This document shows, in pieces, positions 33,143 to 43,257 of a stretch of DNA of 64,000 nucleotides; the stretch's first letter is position 1, and each line of letters begins with the position of its first letter. This DNA comes from Aristolochia californica (Eukaryota; Streptophyta; Magnoliopsida; Piperales; Aristolochiaceae), in contig JARWKL010000009.1 of the NCBI GenBank assembly GCA_029961685.1, positions 22,315,237-22,379,236 of the forward strand, read 5' to 3'. A program made the translations under genes and the position numbers. The notes beneath the pieces were generated by a model. The model searched no databases. It was not told the DNA's origin and saw only the letters and a list, made by a program, of their open reading frames with translations.

Positions 33143-33143
<1 letters not shown>

Positions 33144-33407
33144 AGATAGATATTGGAAAAGAAGGTAGAAATCCAATGTTAGAATCTTAAACGTACACGT
33201 GAATCGCCCAGCTGCCGTCCGCCTTTTCTGTGCGGCTGGAGAAGTGAGAATCTACTCACTGAACATCCAGATGAAGGCTTGGCACAGTTGCTTTAAAATT
33301 CGAACCCGCATCATTATTAACCAGACTGGGCTCTGAAAACGGGAATCTCTCCTAATTGTTTTGTCACCTGAACCTTTTTTTTTTAACGTTTCAGAAGAAA
33401 AAAACAG

Positions 33408-35486
33408 TCATTGCTTCAATTTGTCCGTCTTCTTCCGTTTGGGTTTTAGCCACGAACTCCAGGCGAGACAACCCCCGAACCTGCACTTACTGGTGTCCAT
33501 GTCCATCTCCACGGCTTCCTCCCTGTCATCCTTCTGCGCCTGCACTTCTTTTATTTCATCCTGAACCAAGAAGGAAACAAAGAGTCACATTAGCCGTTCA
33601 AATTGCCATTCTGAGTGATTAAATGTAGACAGGCAAGCAGCACCGAGGGATTTGACAACCAACAGTCGCAGCTGTCACGGTTGTCGGTCCAATCGTCAGC
33701 CGCATGAACACATCGCCGTCTGCCCGACCCCCCACATGTAATGTAAACAAGAGCTTCAGAGTCGTAGCAGATTCCCCGATGACCACATATTAAAAGAGAA
33801 AGGAATATAGCAGCTCTGCTGCGTTAATCCCCCTCGTCAGCGTCTGCTACTGTGAGATCTCGTGCGTCAACACTCCGTCTCCGCTCACTTATTTAAAGCG
33901 GGAGGGGCCGTGGCCCGTGGAGTTTCATAGAACAATCACAAACGCGATCTCCTAATAGTTAAATCGTACCTTCCTAGTCATCCTATTAGTGATCACTGTA
34001 ATGAGAGGATTACCCAACTATGGTAAGAGAGACAGATCTATGACATGGAGCCATGATCACCCTCCTTTAGGAAAGTCGCTTCTTGGCACTTACACCGATA
34101 AATGCAGACTCCGTACTCGGTAGCAAAGCCAAGAATCTTTTAGATCGGTTATCCAAGGGTTTCCCATTTTAGGGCGAGAAAAGAGCACAATCGCAACTCT
34201 GGATGGTTTCAGACTTCAGAGTTTCCATTCTCTTATTCTAGTGTGTTAGAGTAGGAAGCATAGCGTGAAGAGGCAGGGTGTCCTGGACTCACCTCGTTTC
34301 CGTTCGCTTTGGGTTTCTGATCGTTAAAGCCGGGCGACCCCCCTGAATTGCAGCTTGTTATCGAACTCTCCTTAATGGGAGGCGTCGAGTCTGGACTGCT
34401 ATTGCTACTGCTCGAACTATGTTCAGACAGAGTGCTCTGAATGCCTACATCTCGAGTCGACATTCCTTTACCCCTTGTCTCTGCTTCCTCACACTCTGCA
34501 ATTAAAAGGAAAAGATGGGCTTCATGCATGTAAGAATTAATACACACATAGCAGTTGATAGAAGATCGAACTGTAGGGAATTTGGAGGCAGCGTGTATTA
34601 ATGAAGAAAATCTCATGGCCCCCACAGAAATAGTGAATTATTTTTTGTTGGAACTACTTGGGGGCAGTGAACTTGAGAAGATTTAATTCAGTTAAATTCG
34701 TTCTAGATATATTCTCTTTATCAAAAAAAATTGAAGCGTTGTGGACCTGATGTAGGAGAAAGCTCGCCTTCTCCGTAGGTGAAGTTGGGCCTCATCTGTA
34801 CTAGGCGCGCATGAGAGTAAACAAGAGGGCCAGACTTTGTAATCTTGCTTGAAGCAGCGAATGACCTGCCACTCAGTGTTTTAGCGGACAAGCATTCCAT
34901 TGGAACCTCTCCCGACAGTGGATTACAGATATACTTCTCTGCTTCATTCCATTTGGAGTTCAAAGCGCTCCCTTCAGAACCCACACTTCGGCAAGAGTAT
35001 AGATAATCCCATCCTTTCCCAGATCTTGTCTGCAGAGCTATCGAATCAAACTCAAACATCAAACAGTTCCTTGGTTAATTGTTCCAACACTTACAGAGAC
35101 ACGAAGACGATCATTATCACTTACCTCTGAGAGCTGCAGTGAAGGAGTACGTGGCCGGGTCGATCTGGTCTGATAAGACACACACAATGAGAGCTCGTTA
35201 ACGAAATATATCAGAATCTGATTACAAACCCAATTGATAGCTTCCCTAATTTCTCGTCTTGGGTGCAGAAAGAGGCGTGCGTACCTCTTTGGGTGTAAAC
35301 CGGAGAAGAAGCCGTGCTGGAGAAGTTAGCTGAATATCTAAAAGATCTTGCTTCTTCTCTATAGCTGGTTAAATTTGAAGCTGAGAATCTTCTGGATCTG
35401 CCAATACATGCATTGGGGATTCCGTCGTGCAAGCCGAAACCTGCGTCCTCTCGCCGCCGTGGCTCCATGCTTGGAAGAAAAGACAT
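33408..35486 (-). CDS. Five-exon plant gene of unknown function, 297 aa
   Basis: Exons (minus): 35486-35285, 35169-35125, 35037-34747, 34495-34293, 33560-33408. All four introns (115, 87, 251, 732 bp) are GT-AG; the last has the strong donor GAG/GTGAGT and a TTTCCTTCTTGGTTCAG acceptor. Phases 1,1,1,0 join into one frame of 298 codons. Start MSFLPSMEPRRRED is the first ATG after a TATA box. The protein has basic/serine-rich ends, a central KWNEAEKYICNPLSGEVP and ECLSAKTLSGRSF block, RPNFTYGEGELSPTS, a Ser-rich STRDVGIQST segment and a basic C-terminus WLKPKRKKTDKLKQ. No membrane segment or enzyme motif is seen. The central block recalls uncharacterised plant proteins and the N-terminal regions of some remorins, but no remorin coiled coil is present. 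It is intact and likely active. Confidence 0.8.
34233..34292 (-). other. Possible alternative C-terminus by intron 4 retention
   Basis: If the fourth intron is not spliced, the frame continues from KANGNE through VSPGHPASSRYASYSNTLE to a stop at 34233, giving 266 residues without the basic tail. The donor at 34292 is near-consensus, so splicing is expected to be the main form. Confidence 0.35.
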
Positions 35487-35544
35487 TACTAGTGTAGAAT
35501 TGAGAGAAGCTAGGGTCTCTGGTTCTTGCAGAATCGACTTTTGG

Positions 35545-35552
35545 TTTTTATA
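35545..35552 (-). promoter_or_regulatory. TATA box of the five-exon gene
   Basis: Minus strand reads CACTATAAAAACC; TATAAAAA lies 59-66 bases upstream of the start codon at 35486. A TSS about 30 bases downstream would give a 5' UTR of roughly 30 bases. A 15-base T run (A on the minus strand) lies just upstream. Confidence 0.55.
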
Positions 35553-35559
35553 GTGTTTT

Positions 35560-37399
35560 TTTTTTTTTTTCAAGCGGGAGTCGGCTTCGAGTGGCAAGAA
35601 AGAGGAGGTATCTCTCCTTACCTTCTGATGTTGGGTTGTCTCTTACTTGAATTTATTATCTGTTAGACATGATGGGAATCCAGGTCGATGATATATTTGG
35701 GGTCGTAGGGTTGTTTTCAGCCTTGGCAGAAGAGGAAAATGATGGACATAATGAAGGAAGGAGAGAGTGGTAGTTTTGACGTTCATGAGCCATGACATGT
35801 GCTTGTCACTCGCAACAACAGGGGACACAGTGAGCCCATTTGTCAACTTCAGAAGGACCACGACGGCGACTTCCGGCTCTTGGGCCCCACGGAAACAGAA
35901 GGCTAGGTGTAATCCTTAACAAAGCTGCAAGCATGTTGCTTCTAAAGCCAGAGATGTTTTACCTCTCCTCGAGCCTTCGTTTAATCAGTAAAGAGAGAGA
36001 GAAAGAGAGCCTTTTTTATCCTTGTGTGTCTGTGGTCATTGCCCCTTGCACAATTTTTTGAGGGTTAAAAACGAAAAAGTGGACCTTGGCGTTGCATCGG
36101 ACATATATAAGATGGGGGTGGGGGGACCTTACAGTTCCAGGAGCTCGGTATAAGATTCTCAAAGGGGCAGCTGTAGAGCTCCCGGGTTAATCAACATGAC
36201 ACACTTTTCAGTGTGCACGAACGTCTTAAAAGCTGACCAGCTTTACCAACTCATTAATTCTGGATTCTGTCCTCCATATCTTTAAAGACTGGACCAATTC
36301 ACTCTTAAGACTGGTTTTATTCATTGGCCTCGTGTAATGGGAAAAGGCAAGTTTTCAGTTAGAGCTTGGCATTTTGATTCTCTAAGATGTTTTTTGGATA
36401 GCAAAACTTTGAGACTTCTCCGTATGAAGGCATGCCTCCTAATTTAAGGTTTGAGATCTCCATAATTCCATTCAATTTCCTATTACATGCATTCTTGATT
36501 AGTAGAAGTACGGGAACAAGGTCTCACCATATTAATATCATTTAATCCTTCTTATTAGTTCAACACTGTGAGGGTATTGAACTAAAATCATAGGATATAA
36601 TCTAACTTGCACTATTACTTTACTATGGTGATTATGTCCCATTAGGCTTTCTATTTTTGTAGCCTTTTATCAAACCATGGTATGTCCATAGTATTATTGT
36701 TTCATCTTTCACTCGATAGCATATTAACATTTATTTAGGAAAAAATATGTACACCAATGGTTCCATACCGGGTACTCAAACCATGAAGAGTAATATTTCA
36801 ATTTTATTTCAATATAAGATGGTACAATTATATTTTTTTGGTTAATATTTACTAAATAACTTGGTTTTGTATGATATTTAGTTAAAAATTAGTCAGCTAA
36901 ATGTTATGATGACACATATACAAGTTTATATGATTTTAAATCATTTATAAGTTACATATTTACTTTTTAACACAAGTAATAGGTAAATGAAAGGGTTACT
37001 TATATCAAGATGGTAAAGAAAATAGATGTATGGTCATTAAAATGGATAATAGAATATTATGTCCCCTTAATTTACAGCCTTCATGTCTATTTTTTTTAAT
37101 AGTTGCCTCAAGTGATAATGGCCAAATATCATAATTCTTATTTTAATCGACTCTTAAGAGTTGTTGATCTATTTTAGGAAACCAAAGCATTATTTTTTAA
37201 AAAAAATTCACTTAGTATATATCCATGGAAACAAGTAAAAAAAATAAAATATGATTTTCTCATGTTAATTTTTTTAGGAAATATTGAAAATCTACTTCTA
37301 AGTGAAAATCGATATTTAATAAGCCAAAAAACCTCTCATTAGATAATTTGTAAGGAAGTTGTTCTCCTTCAGGCTTAGTCATAGAGAAACCCTTGCCCT
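35560..37399. other. Intergenic, including the upstream region of the five-exon gene
   Basis: No credible ORF. The part next to the gene (35600-36100) is less AT-rich; the rest is AT-rich. A GA run at 35990-36008 is a microsatellite. No transposon ends recognised. Confidence 0.5.
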
Positions 37400-37402
37400 T
37401 TA

Positions 37403-37821
37403 GGGCCTGTTTGGAACCCCTAGAAAAGAAAAGAAAAGAAAATCAAATCAAATCAAATAAAAGGAGAGAGAAAATTATTTTCTATTGTTTGACAATAGTA
37501 ATCATTTAGAGAAAATAAAATAAGAGAGAAAGTCTTAGTTAATAAATTTTATCTCTCAATAATGAATTTTGGTGAGAAAAGAAAAGAAATAGAAACTTGA
37601 GAATAAATCTTAATCATCAAAATTTTAAAATATTACTAATTTTATTTTCCTTTTAATTTTCCAAATGTATCCAAACAAAAGAAACTGCATTTCTCTTCCA
37701 TTTTCTCTTTCATTTTTCATGGGCATCCAAATAAGAGGAAATAAATATTTTTTTTCTTTTTTTCTCTCTCTTTTCTCTTCCTTTTTTTTTTTTCACCACT
37801 TTCTGTTTTCCAAACACAACC
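37403..37821 (+). mobile_element. Tourist-like MITE (PIF/Harbinger)
   Basis: 419 bp with imperfect terminal inverted repeats: GGGCCTGTTTGGAA at the left and GGTTGTGTTTGGAA (reverse complement of the right end), 11 of 14 identical. TTA flanks it on both sides (37400-37402 and 37822-37824), the target size and sequence of PIF/Harbinger. The interior is non-coding, with AAAGA/TTTCT runs. It would depend on a transposase from elsewhere. Confidence 0.75.
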
Positions 37822-37824
37822 TTA

Positions 37825-38456
37825 TTGTCTCTGATCTATTGCCATCCCAATAATGTGACACTAAAAATGTTCAATCAACTTGGTCAAGAGAATTTGTCTC
37901 GATTGAGTCAAATAACCTATTTTGTAACAGTAAGCAAGACATTTTTAATTAATTTAAGCTAACTCTTTGACTGTTACAAGGTATAACCAAGTCAACCTGA
38001 CAACTTGTATTATCTAAGTCTAAATCCAAGTCAACTCAATGATACATGAAACATGTATTTTAGTTTTTTAAGAAATTATACTAATAACTACTAAGAAAGA
38101 TATATTAAATTTCTAGTTAACTTTTTGTATAAAGCACTTTTAACTTTGGCAGATAAGTGTGAGTTATCGTTTATTTACACAGTCAAATTGAGAAGTTAGG
38201 ATTTGAGCAAACAAACTTCCGCTAATAGATGCACAACCATCCGGTACTCACCTCTTTCATTGTAACTATGCAATTCACTCCAAGTTTCCTTGTGGTTGAT
38301 GGTAAAACCTAAGCTAATAACATATTAGTGGCCTCTCTAGAAGCTTTATATACAATCGCTGCACCTTTCAAGTCCAACTTAATCCATGGACACCATTAAG
38401 AATTTTGGGTAATTTGAAGGTGCGGAAATTAGAGAAAGCAGTGAACTACCGAGTCA
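37825..38456. other. Intergenic, nothing recognised
   Basis: AT-rich, with no ORF over 60 codons and no repeat ends seen. Confidence 0.4.
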
Positions 38457-38792
38457 TTACTTTGTTCTTGGTGTATCCGGGTTGGTTGTCCAGTCCGTAA
38501 CCTGAGTCCTGAGTCCTGACTCCTGACACTGCATTTGCAGGTTGCATGGAGTCCGGATAAAAAGCTGGAGGGAAGATGTCGACGTAGGCGTCCTACTCCT
38601 GCGGCCTGTACTAAGTGCAGATAAAGGGAGGTCCATCGGAACGCATCCATTCCCTACCCCCACCATTGACCCTCGAACTGGAAAACAAACTTTACCATGA
38701 AAGCCGGTGGAGGTGGAGCGACCGTAGAAACGCATCTCACGGGCCCATGGCAACGTTAAGCACCGGCTCGGGGTGCCTCTGGATATAAGCAA
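38457..38792 (-). CDS. Doubtful ORF or gene fragment, unknown function
   Basis: A 111-codon minus-strand ORF lies 3' of a TATA-like TTATATCC (38783-38790). In another minus frame, about 38450-38600, a 46-codon stretch DAYVDIFPPAFYPDSMQPAN onwards to KNKVMTR-stop has a more protein-like composition. Its upstream continuation carries TAG stops. The two frames cannot both be real, so this may be a gene with introns I cannot resolve, or a decayed gene fragment. No motif recognised. Confidence 0.2.
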   Translation of the reverse strand: MLISRGTPSRCLTLPWAREMRFYGRSTSTGFHGKVCFPVRGSMVGVGNGCVPMDLPLSALSTGRRSRTPTSTSSLQLFIRTPCNLQMQCQESGLRTQVTDWTTNPDTPRTK

Positions 38793-40239
38793 TCATTGAT
38801 TCTTATTCAGCCCTTGGGAATTATTTAATATGTTGGAGAAAGGAACGGGCTAGGGCGAGTCCTATAAACTACTCTGCCCGTTACTGAATTTCAAACCTCT
38901 GTTGGTAACCTGCTAGTACTGAGCCTAACATGCATAGGCTAGTTCCCATTTGGCGAGGGAAGCAATAATGCTTATCACTGCGGCATTTTTCCAAATTTGC
39001 GCTCGTCCTCTTTGCCGCATTTGAATCTGATAATCACAAGGCTCCAAATGGATGCAGCGGCGAACTTATTAGTACAATAATGTAATATCCCCTTCGTTCC
39101 CGTTCCTATTCACCAATAACAAATAAAACTCTGAAAACCTCCCTACCTCTGTAGGATTCACAATGAAACGAGCTAAATTGATTATCGGTTCCGGGTCGTA
39201 TGAAATTACGTCCGTCTTGAGGCATCGGGAAGAGTAGATACCAATTTACGTCATACTAGGACCACACAGAAAAGAGGAAGAGGAAGAGGGAGAGATATTG
39301 ATCATCAAGGGACAGCCCACTGATAGGTATAGTGGGGTAGCACTATCGCAAAGGTTTGGACAAACGACAGAATAAACCATTATCGATGACCTATGGAAGT
39401 CTTTTCGTGGGATTTTCTTCTACGTACCACAATCAAATTCCTGTAATTATTGGTTTCTGAATCTGCCTCTCGTGGTTTTTGACCACCCGAGAGCCATGGT
39501 CCCCGTAGGCAGCTGGCTTCGAAGGGATAGCCATATCTGCTGTGTGACAAATTTCGTGTGAATGTCCATAGCGGTGGGCCACTTCGCAGCTACACTGGTT
39601 TACTATGTGTCTTCTCCAAGTTGTTTTCACTGGTTCCTAGCCCCCTCCTAAAAGAAGAAGAAGAAGAAAAACACAGAAGAAACCACTGAATATAATTTTG
39701 GCTTTTCATGAAGAGAAAACAGTAGGAATTTTTGGTTTCTTGTAATCATTTACTTTTGTTAATGATCGGAAACAGTGCTTCACCCTTGGAGCCCATGTTG
39801 AGTGACTTGGGAGAGGAATCCTCTTTTAGCCCTTGTGACTATTAACATAGACGAAGAAAATCAGACGCATGGACATGACCCCAGGCCTTGTTCTTAAGCT
39901 AAGAAAGTGAAAGTAGAAAGAAAGATTGACTGGCACTACACAAGACACGCCACAAGCATCTAAGCTGCATGTATATGATTCTCTCAGTCGTGAGTAAAAC
40001 AAAGACATGGAAGTACGAAGAAGTGTGGATCACAAGCTGGGTTTGAGGGTTTTTGGTCAAACCAAAATTGATATCGTGATTCCGTTCTAGTCATCTCGTT
40101 CGCCTAATTATTCGAACAATTATCATCGGAGAAGAACCTTCTGGCCAATCTTTTTTTTTTTTTTATATATCTCCTGCTGTTTGAAATGAATCTTCTTTAC
40201 GTTTTTTTTTTTTGTAGGAATTCTTGGGTGGATCTTAAG
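38793..40239. other. Intergenic, nothing recognised
   Basis: Moderate GC, apparently unique sequence. Only AAG/GA microsatellites (about 39270-39290 and 39650-39670) and T runs (40150-40215) stand out. ORFs of about 60 codons on the minus strand show no features. Confidence 0.4.
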
Positions 40240-40430
40240 TAGGGGTGGCTTCGAACCAAGCCAGCTCGCGAGCGGCTCGAGTTCAGCTCGGAACCGGCTC
40301 GGTTCGATTCGGTATCTTTTGAACTTGAGCCGAGCTCGAGATCCGAAGTCGACTCGTTTAAACTAACAAACCGAGCTTGATCGAAGCCAAATTCGACTCG
40401 ATAGCTCGCGAGCCGGCTAGTTAATTTAAC
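40240..40430 (+). repeat. GAGCCGGCTCG-rich repeat, possible hAT end
   Basis: Starts TAGGGGTGGCTTCGAACC and is full of CTCG/GAGC strings (CAGCTCGCGAGCGGCTCGAG, GAGCCGAGCTCGAG). TAGGGGTG starts are common at hAT-type ends in plants and this GAGC-rich motif is widespread. The other end was not found. Confidence 0.35.
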
Positions 40431-40535
40431 GAGCGGGGGAGTGGGAGAAGGAGAGCGAGAGCGAGGAACGGGGGAGTGGGAGAAGGAGAGCGAGAGCGAG
40501 GAGCGGGGGAGCGGGAGTAGGAGAGCGAGAGCGAA
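40431..40535 (+). repeat. 35-bp minisatellite, three units
   Basis: Three units of 35 bases (40431, 40466, 40501) of the form GAGCGGGGGAGTGGGAGAAG plus GAGAGCGAGAGCGAG, with one to three differences. It sits at the join between the GAGC-rich repeat and the broken protease of gypsy M. Confidence 0.9.
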
Positions 40536-40544
40536 GCTAGGGGG

Positions 40545-40940
40545 ATAATAAGAAATTCTGCCTCAAACGGATGACCTTCAATGGAAAACAACACTGCCTT
40601 GCTGATCCCATAACTTGGAAGTTTTTCACCATTGGCCACTGATACTGAAGCTATTGGATGAGGTTGCACTTGCAGCTGCAATTGCTAGGCCGCATTGAAG
40701 CTTATGAAATTATGGGTACTCCCAGAGTCAACAAGACTTAGGAGAGGTTGCTCATTGACAAGGGCATACTTGCATTGTTTTGGTGGATTGGAGATCGGTA
40801 ATGGAGTGGAGAGAAATTTTAGGTTCTTTTTCTTCCTCCACTAGCTCTGCGCTGTTAGGGTTTTCCTCCTCATTATCATCTACTTTTAACCAAAACAACT
40901 TCTGGCATTGATGTCCAAAGGTACACTTTTCATCACAATT
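40545..40940 (-). pseudogene. Protease region of gypsy element M
   Basis: Minus frames give EPKISLHSITDL, then LVDSGSTHNFIS (aspartic protease active site DSG kept, about 40700-40735), VSVANGEKLPSYG and HPFEAEFLIIPL (40550-40600). The sequence breaks at the minisatellite, so RT, RNase H, integrase and 3' LTR of M are missing. Confidence 0.75.
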
Positions 40941-41160
40941 ATAACATAAGCCTCAGGACCTTCTGTCTTCCATCTCTGCCATGTTCAATTTTTTGATGAA
41001 TGCCGGTTGTGATGGACTAGGCTTGGAACCTGGGGGGGGGGGGGGGGGGGGGGAATTTGTAGTGGTACTGGAGCGCCATGTGGATGTGGTGCTAGCAGCG
41101 GACCTGCTATTTTGCCAAGGTGGCCTACGGTTCTGAATTTTCTGTTTGGCCTCTAGTGAA
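40941..41160 (-). pseudogene. gag C-terminus of gypsy M with zinc knuckle
   Basis: Minus frame: LEAKQKIQNRRPPWQ, a Pro-rich linker, FIKKLNMAEM and a zinc knuckle with CYNCDEKCTFGHQC (about 40920-40960). A 22-base G run (41032-41053) lies in the linker. The upstream half of gag is on the other side of inserted element R. Confidence 0.7.
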
Positions 41161-42052
41161 TTTTTTGTTTGGCCTTCGTCGGTGCCGTGAGGGAAGTAAC
41201 AGCTGTCAACAAGGTTTCCGCACTTACCGACAGCCGCTATGTTCGGGATCGGCAGGAGGATACGAAAAGTTTCCGATTTTCGTAGAAGACTCGTCGGCGA
41301 AATTTTTGCCAAAGGAAGAAGATGAAGCAGATTCAAAATTTCCAAAGTTAGGAAAATTTTATTAGCGCACGAAGCTGAGTTGTGCGCTGGACCGGGGTTC
41401 CTGAACCAAGTCAACCTAGGTTAACACGGACCGGGCCAAAAAAAATTGGCGTCCTGAAGGGGGGTCGTGCGCCGGATCGGGGTTCCTGAACCGAGTCAAC
41501 CTAGGTTAACTTGGACCGGGCCAAAAAAAAAAAAAATTGGCTTCCAGAAGGGGGTTCATAGCTATCGCGGATGCTACTTCGGCATCGGTGGAGACATCGG
41601 CATACCGACACTACTTCCAAGCTTGAGGACAAGCTCGTCTTCCAAAGGGGGTGTAATGTTATTCATGCAATAAAATTATTATTTTAGTTGTTTTATTTAA
41701 TTTACTTTATTTTATTTCCGTTTTAGGTCATAGGAGTATTTTTGGAATATTGTATTTATAGGGGTATTTTTAGAATATTTTATTGTAAACCCTAACAGGG
41801 TGAACCCTATTTAAGGGGTAAGAGTAATGAGAAAAAAGGAAGCATTGAAATATTAAGAATTAGGTTAAATCTAGTGTAAAGAGGTTAGATCCGAGATTAG
41901 GGTTTTCCTCAAAAACCTACATATTCTTTCATCCTCCATTGATATTCGTCTTCCCCATGTCTTCCTACTACCCTTACGGTAATGCTTGGAAGACCCCTAA
42001 CCCGTAGCAGATCCTCCCAAAGAATCCTTGTGTCAGGTCCTGGACCGTAACA
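41161..42052 (+). mobile_element. Element R, 5'-truncated LTR element inside the gag of M
   Basis: Separates two adjoining parts of the M gag. Its internal part (41161-41651) contains a palindrome at 41335-41360, GTCAACCTAGGTTAAC twice, and ends with a pol-like KLEDKLVFQRG coding stretch and purine tract AAAGGGGG. A 3' LTR follows at 41652. No 5' LTR is present and the flanks do not show a clean duplication (GTGAA versus GTGTC). Confidence 0.6.
41652..42052 (+). repeat. 3' LTR of element R
   Basis: 401 bp from TGTAATGTTATTCATGC to GGACCGTAACA, after a purine tract. GTAAACCCTAACAGGGTGAACC and TTAGGGTTTTCCTCAAAAACC resemble the solo LTR K (47100-48008), so R and K are related. Confidence 0.7.
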
Positions 42053-42834
42053 GTGTCTTGGCCAAGTTCATTGCACGGGCTAAATTAGAGGGAGCAAGGA
42101 GTTCCACCTCTAACCGGAGAGACTCCGTTACGCCTGCAGTAAAGAACTCCACTCGAACCCTCTTGCTGGCTCTGGCCAATTTCTCTTGGAAGGCCTTCTG
42201 ATATTGCTCAATTGTGCCGGTTTGGTGCAACAAGAGTAAATCCCTTAACGGATTGCTCTAAGCAGGAGGTCCAAACTGAATTGTACATAACTCTTTAAAC
42301 TCCTCCCAGTCTAGGTTTGGATTCTCCATTTCTAACTGGTGGCCCCATAGTTGCGCTTCATCGAGCATGTGGAAGGCGGCCAACCCCACTTTATCTATTT
42401 CAGCCGTTCTTTGGTGGGAAAAAAATTTCTCACTCCTATAGATCCAAATCAATGGGTCCTCGGATCCCTAAAAAATTTGGAAGTCCAATTTTGTATACCT
42501 CAGAAATGTCCCACCACCTAAACCTGAGTTGCTGCCATGCGTTGGATGGTCTGTCCATCAAACAAAGTGGACTCCTTGCGTAGTCGCAGGGCTCCTCCCT
42601 CCTTAACGAGGGGTAGGGTTCCTTACCCCCATCAATTCATCAAATTTAGAATTTAATTGTTGAATTTGGATGTTTACCTGTGAAGCTTTGCTGTCGACCA
42701 ACATTGCCAGATGGCCCTCAGTTTCTTCCTGTCCTGTCAGTATCATTCCCCTGACGGTGGTTATCCAATCTTCATTGTTCAATGGCTCTCATATTGCCCT
42801 GCTCTGATACCAAGATGTTGTGGTCTCTGACCAT
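42053..42834 (-). pseudogene. gag N-terminal half of gypsy element M
   Basis: The frame starts MVRDHNILVSE inside the LTR (ATG at 42834), crosses the primer-binding site and goes into gag: LIWIYRSEKFF, VGLAAFHMLDEAQLWGHQL (42258-42452), then FQEKLARASKRV, LRLEVELLAPSNLARAMNLAK (42055-42233). These are typical of the gag of this chromovirus group. It is interrupted at 42053 by element R. Several stops and shifts are present. Confidence 0.8.
42797..42812 (-). promoter_or_regulatory. Primer-binding site of gypsy M
   Basis: Minus strand TGGTATCAGAGCAGGG, a full match to the tRNA-Met complement, three bases after the LTR end (CATCT between). Confidence 0.85.
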
Positions 42835-43257
42835 GGACCGAGTAATTCTGTGGTGGGAGAGGGTTTCTTGTATTTCCGAATCCGAATTTGGTCTCCTGGT
42901 TCTACCCAGACGGCCCATGGTGACAAATTAAGGATTATAGTAGGATGGAAGAGTGAGAAAAGGGGAAATCAATGATGGAGAAAAGATGAATCAAAATCAT
43001 CAAAGGCAAAGGCAAAACCAGGAGAACACAGATCCCTTGTAATTTTTGCTTAATCTCCCATTCCTTCTCGATAGCCTAATAAAGCAAAGGCTCGAGCTAT
43101 TGTGTTGTGGTTTATTACAATACGGCCCTCGGCCTTTCTACTTGACATTAATAACTTAAAAGAACATAAACTGCCTAATGCACTTCACTTCTCCATTGAG
43201 TCCCCGACTCGTCCGCGTCACCTCTGGATTACTCATTCCGCTATCGAGTCCACAACA
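42816..43257 (-). repeat. 5' LTR of gypsy element M
   Basis: 442 bp from TGTTGTGGACTCGATAGC to GGTCAGAGACCACAACA on the minus strand. The first bases encode VVDSIAE and the last RSMVRDHN, as in the other gypsy LTRs here. Confidence 0.85.

Noticed and set aside
4020..42812. TGGTATCAGAGC-like strings as tRNA genes
   Set aside because: Each is 12-16 bases directly after an LTR end; they are primer-binding sites complementary to initiator tRNA-Met, not tRNA genes. No tRNA or rRNA gene was recognised.
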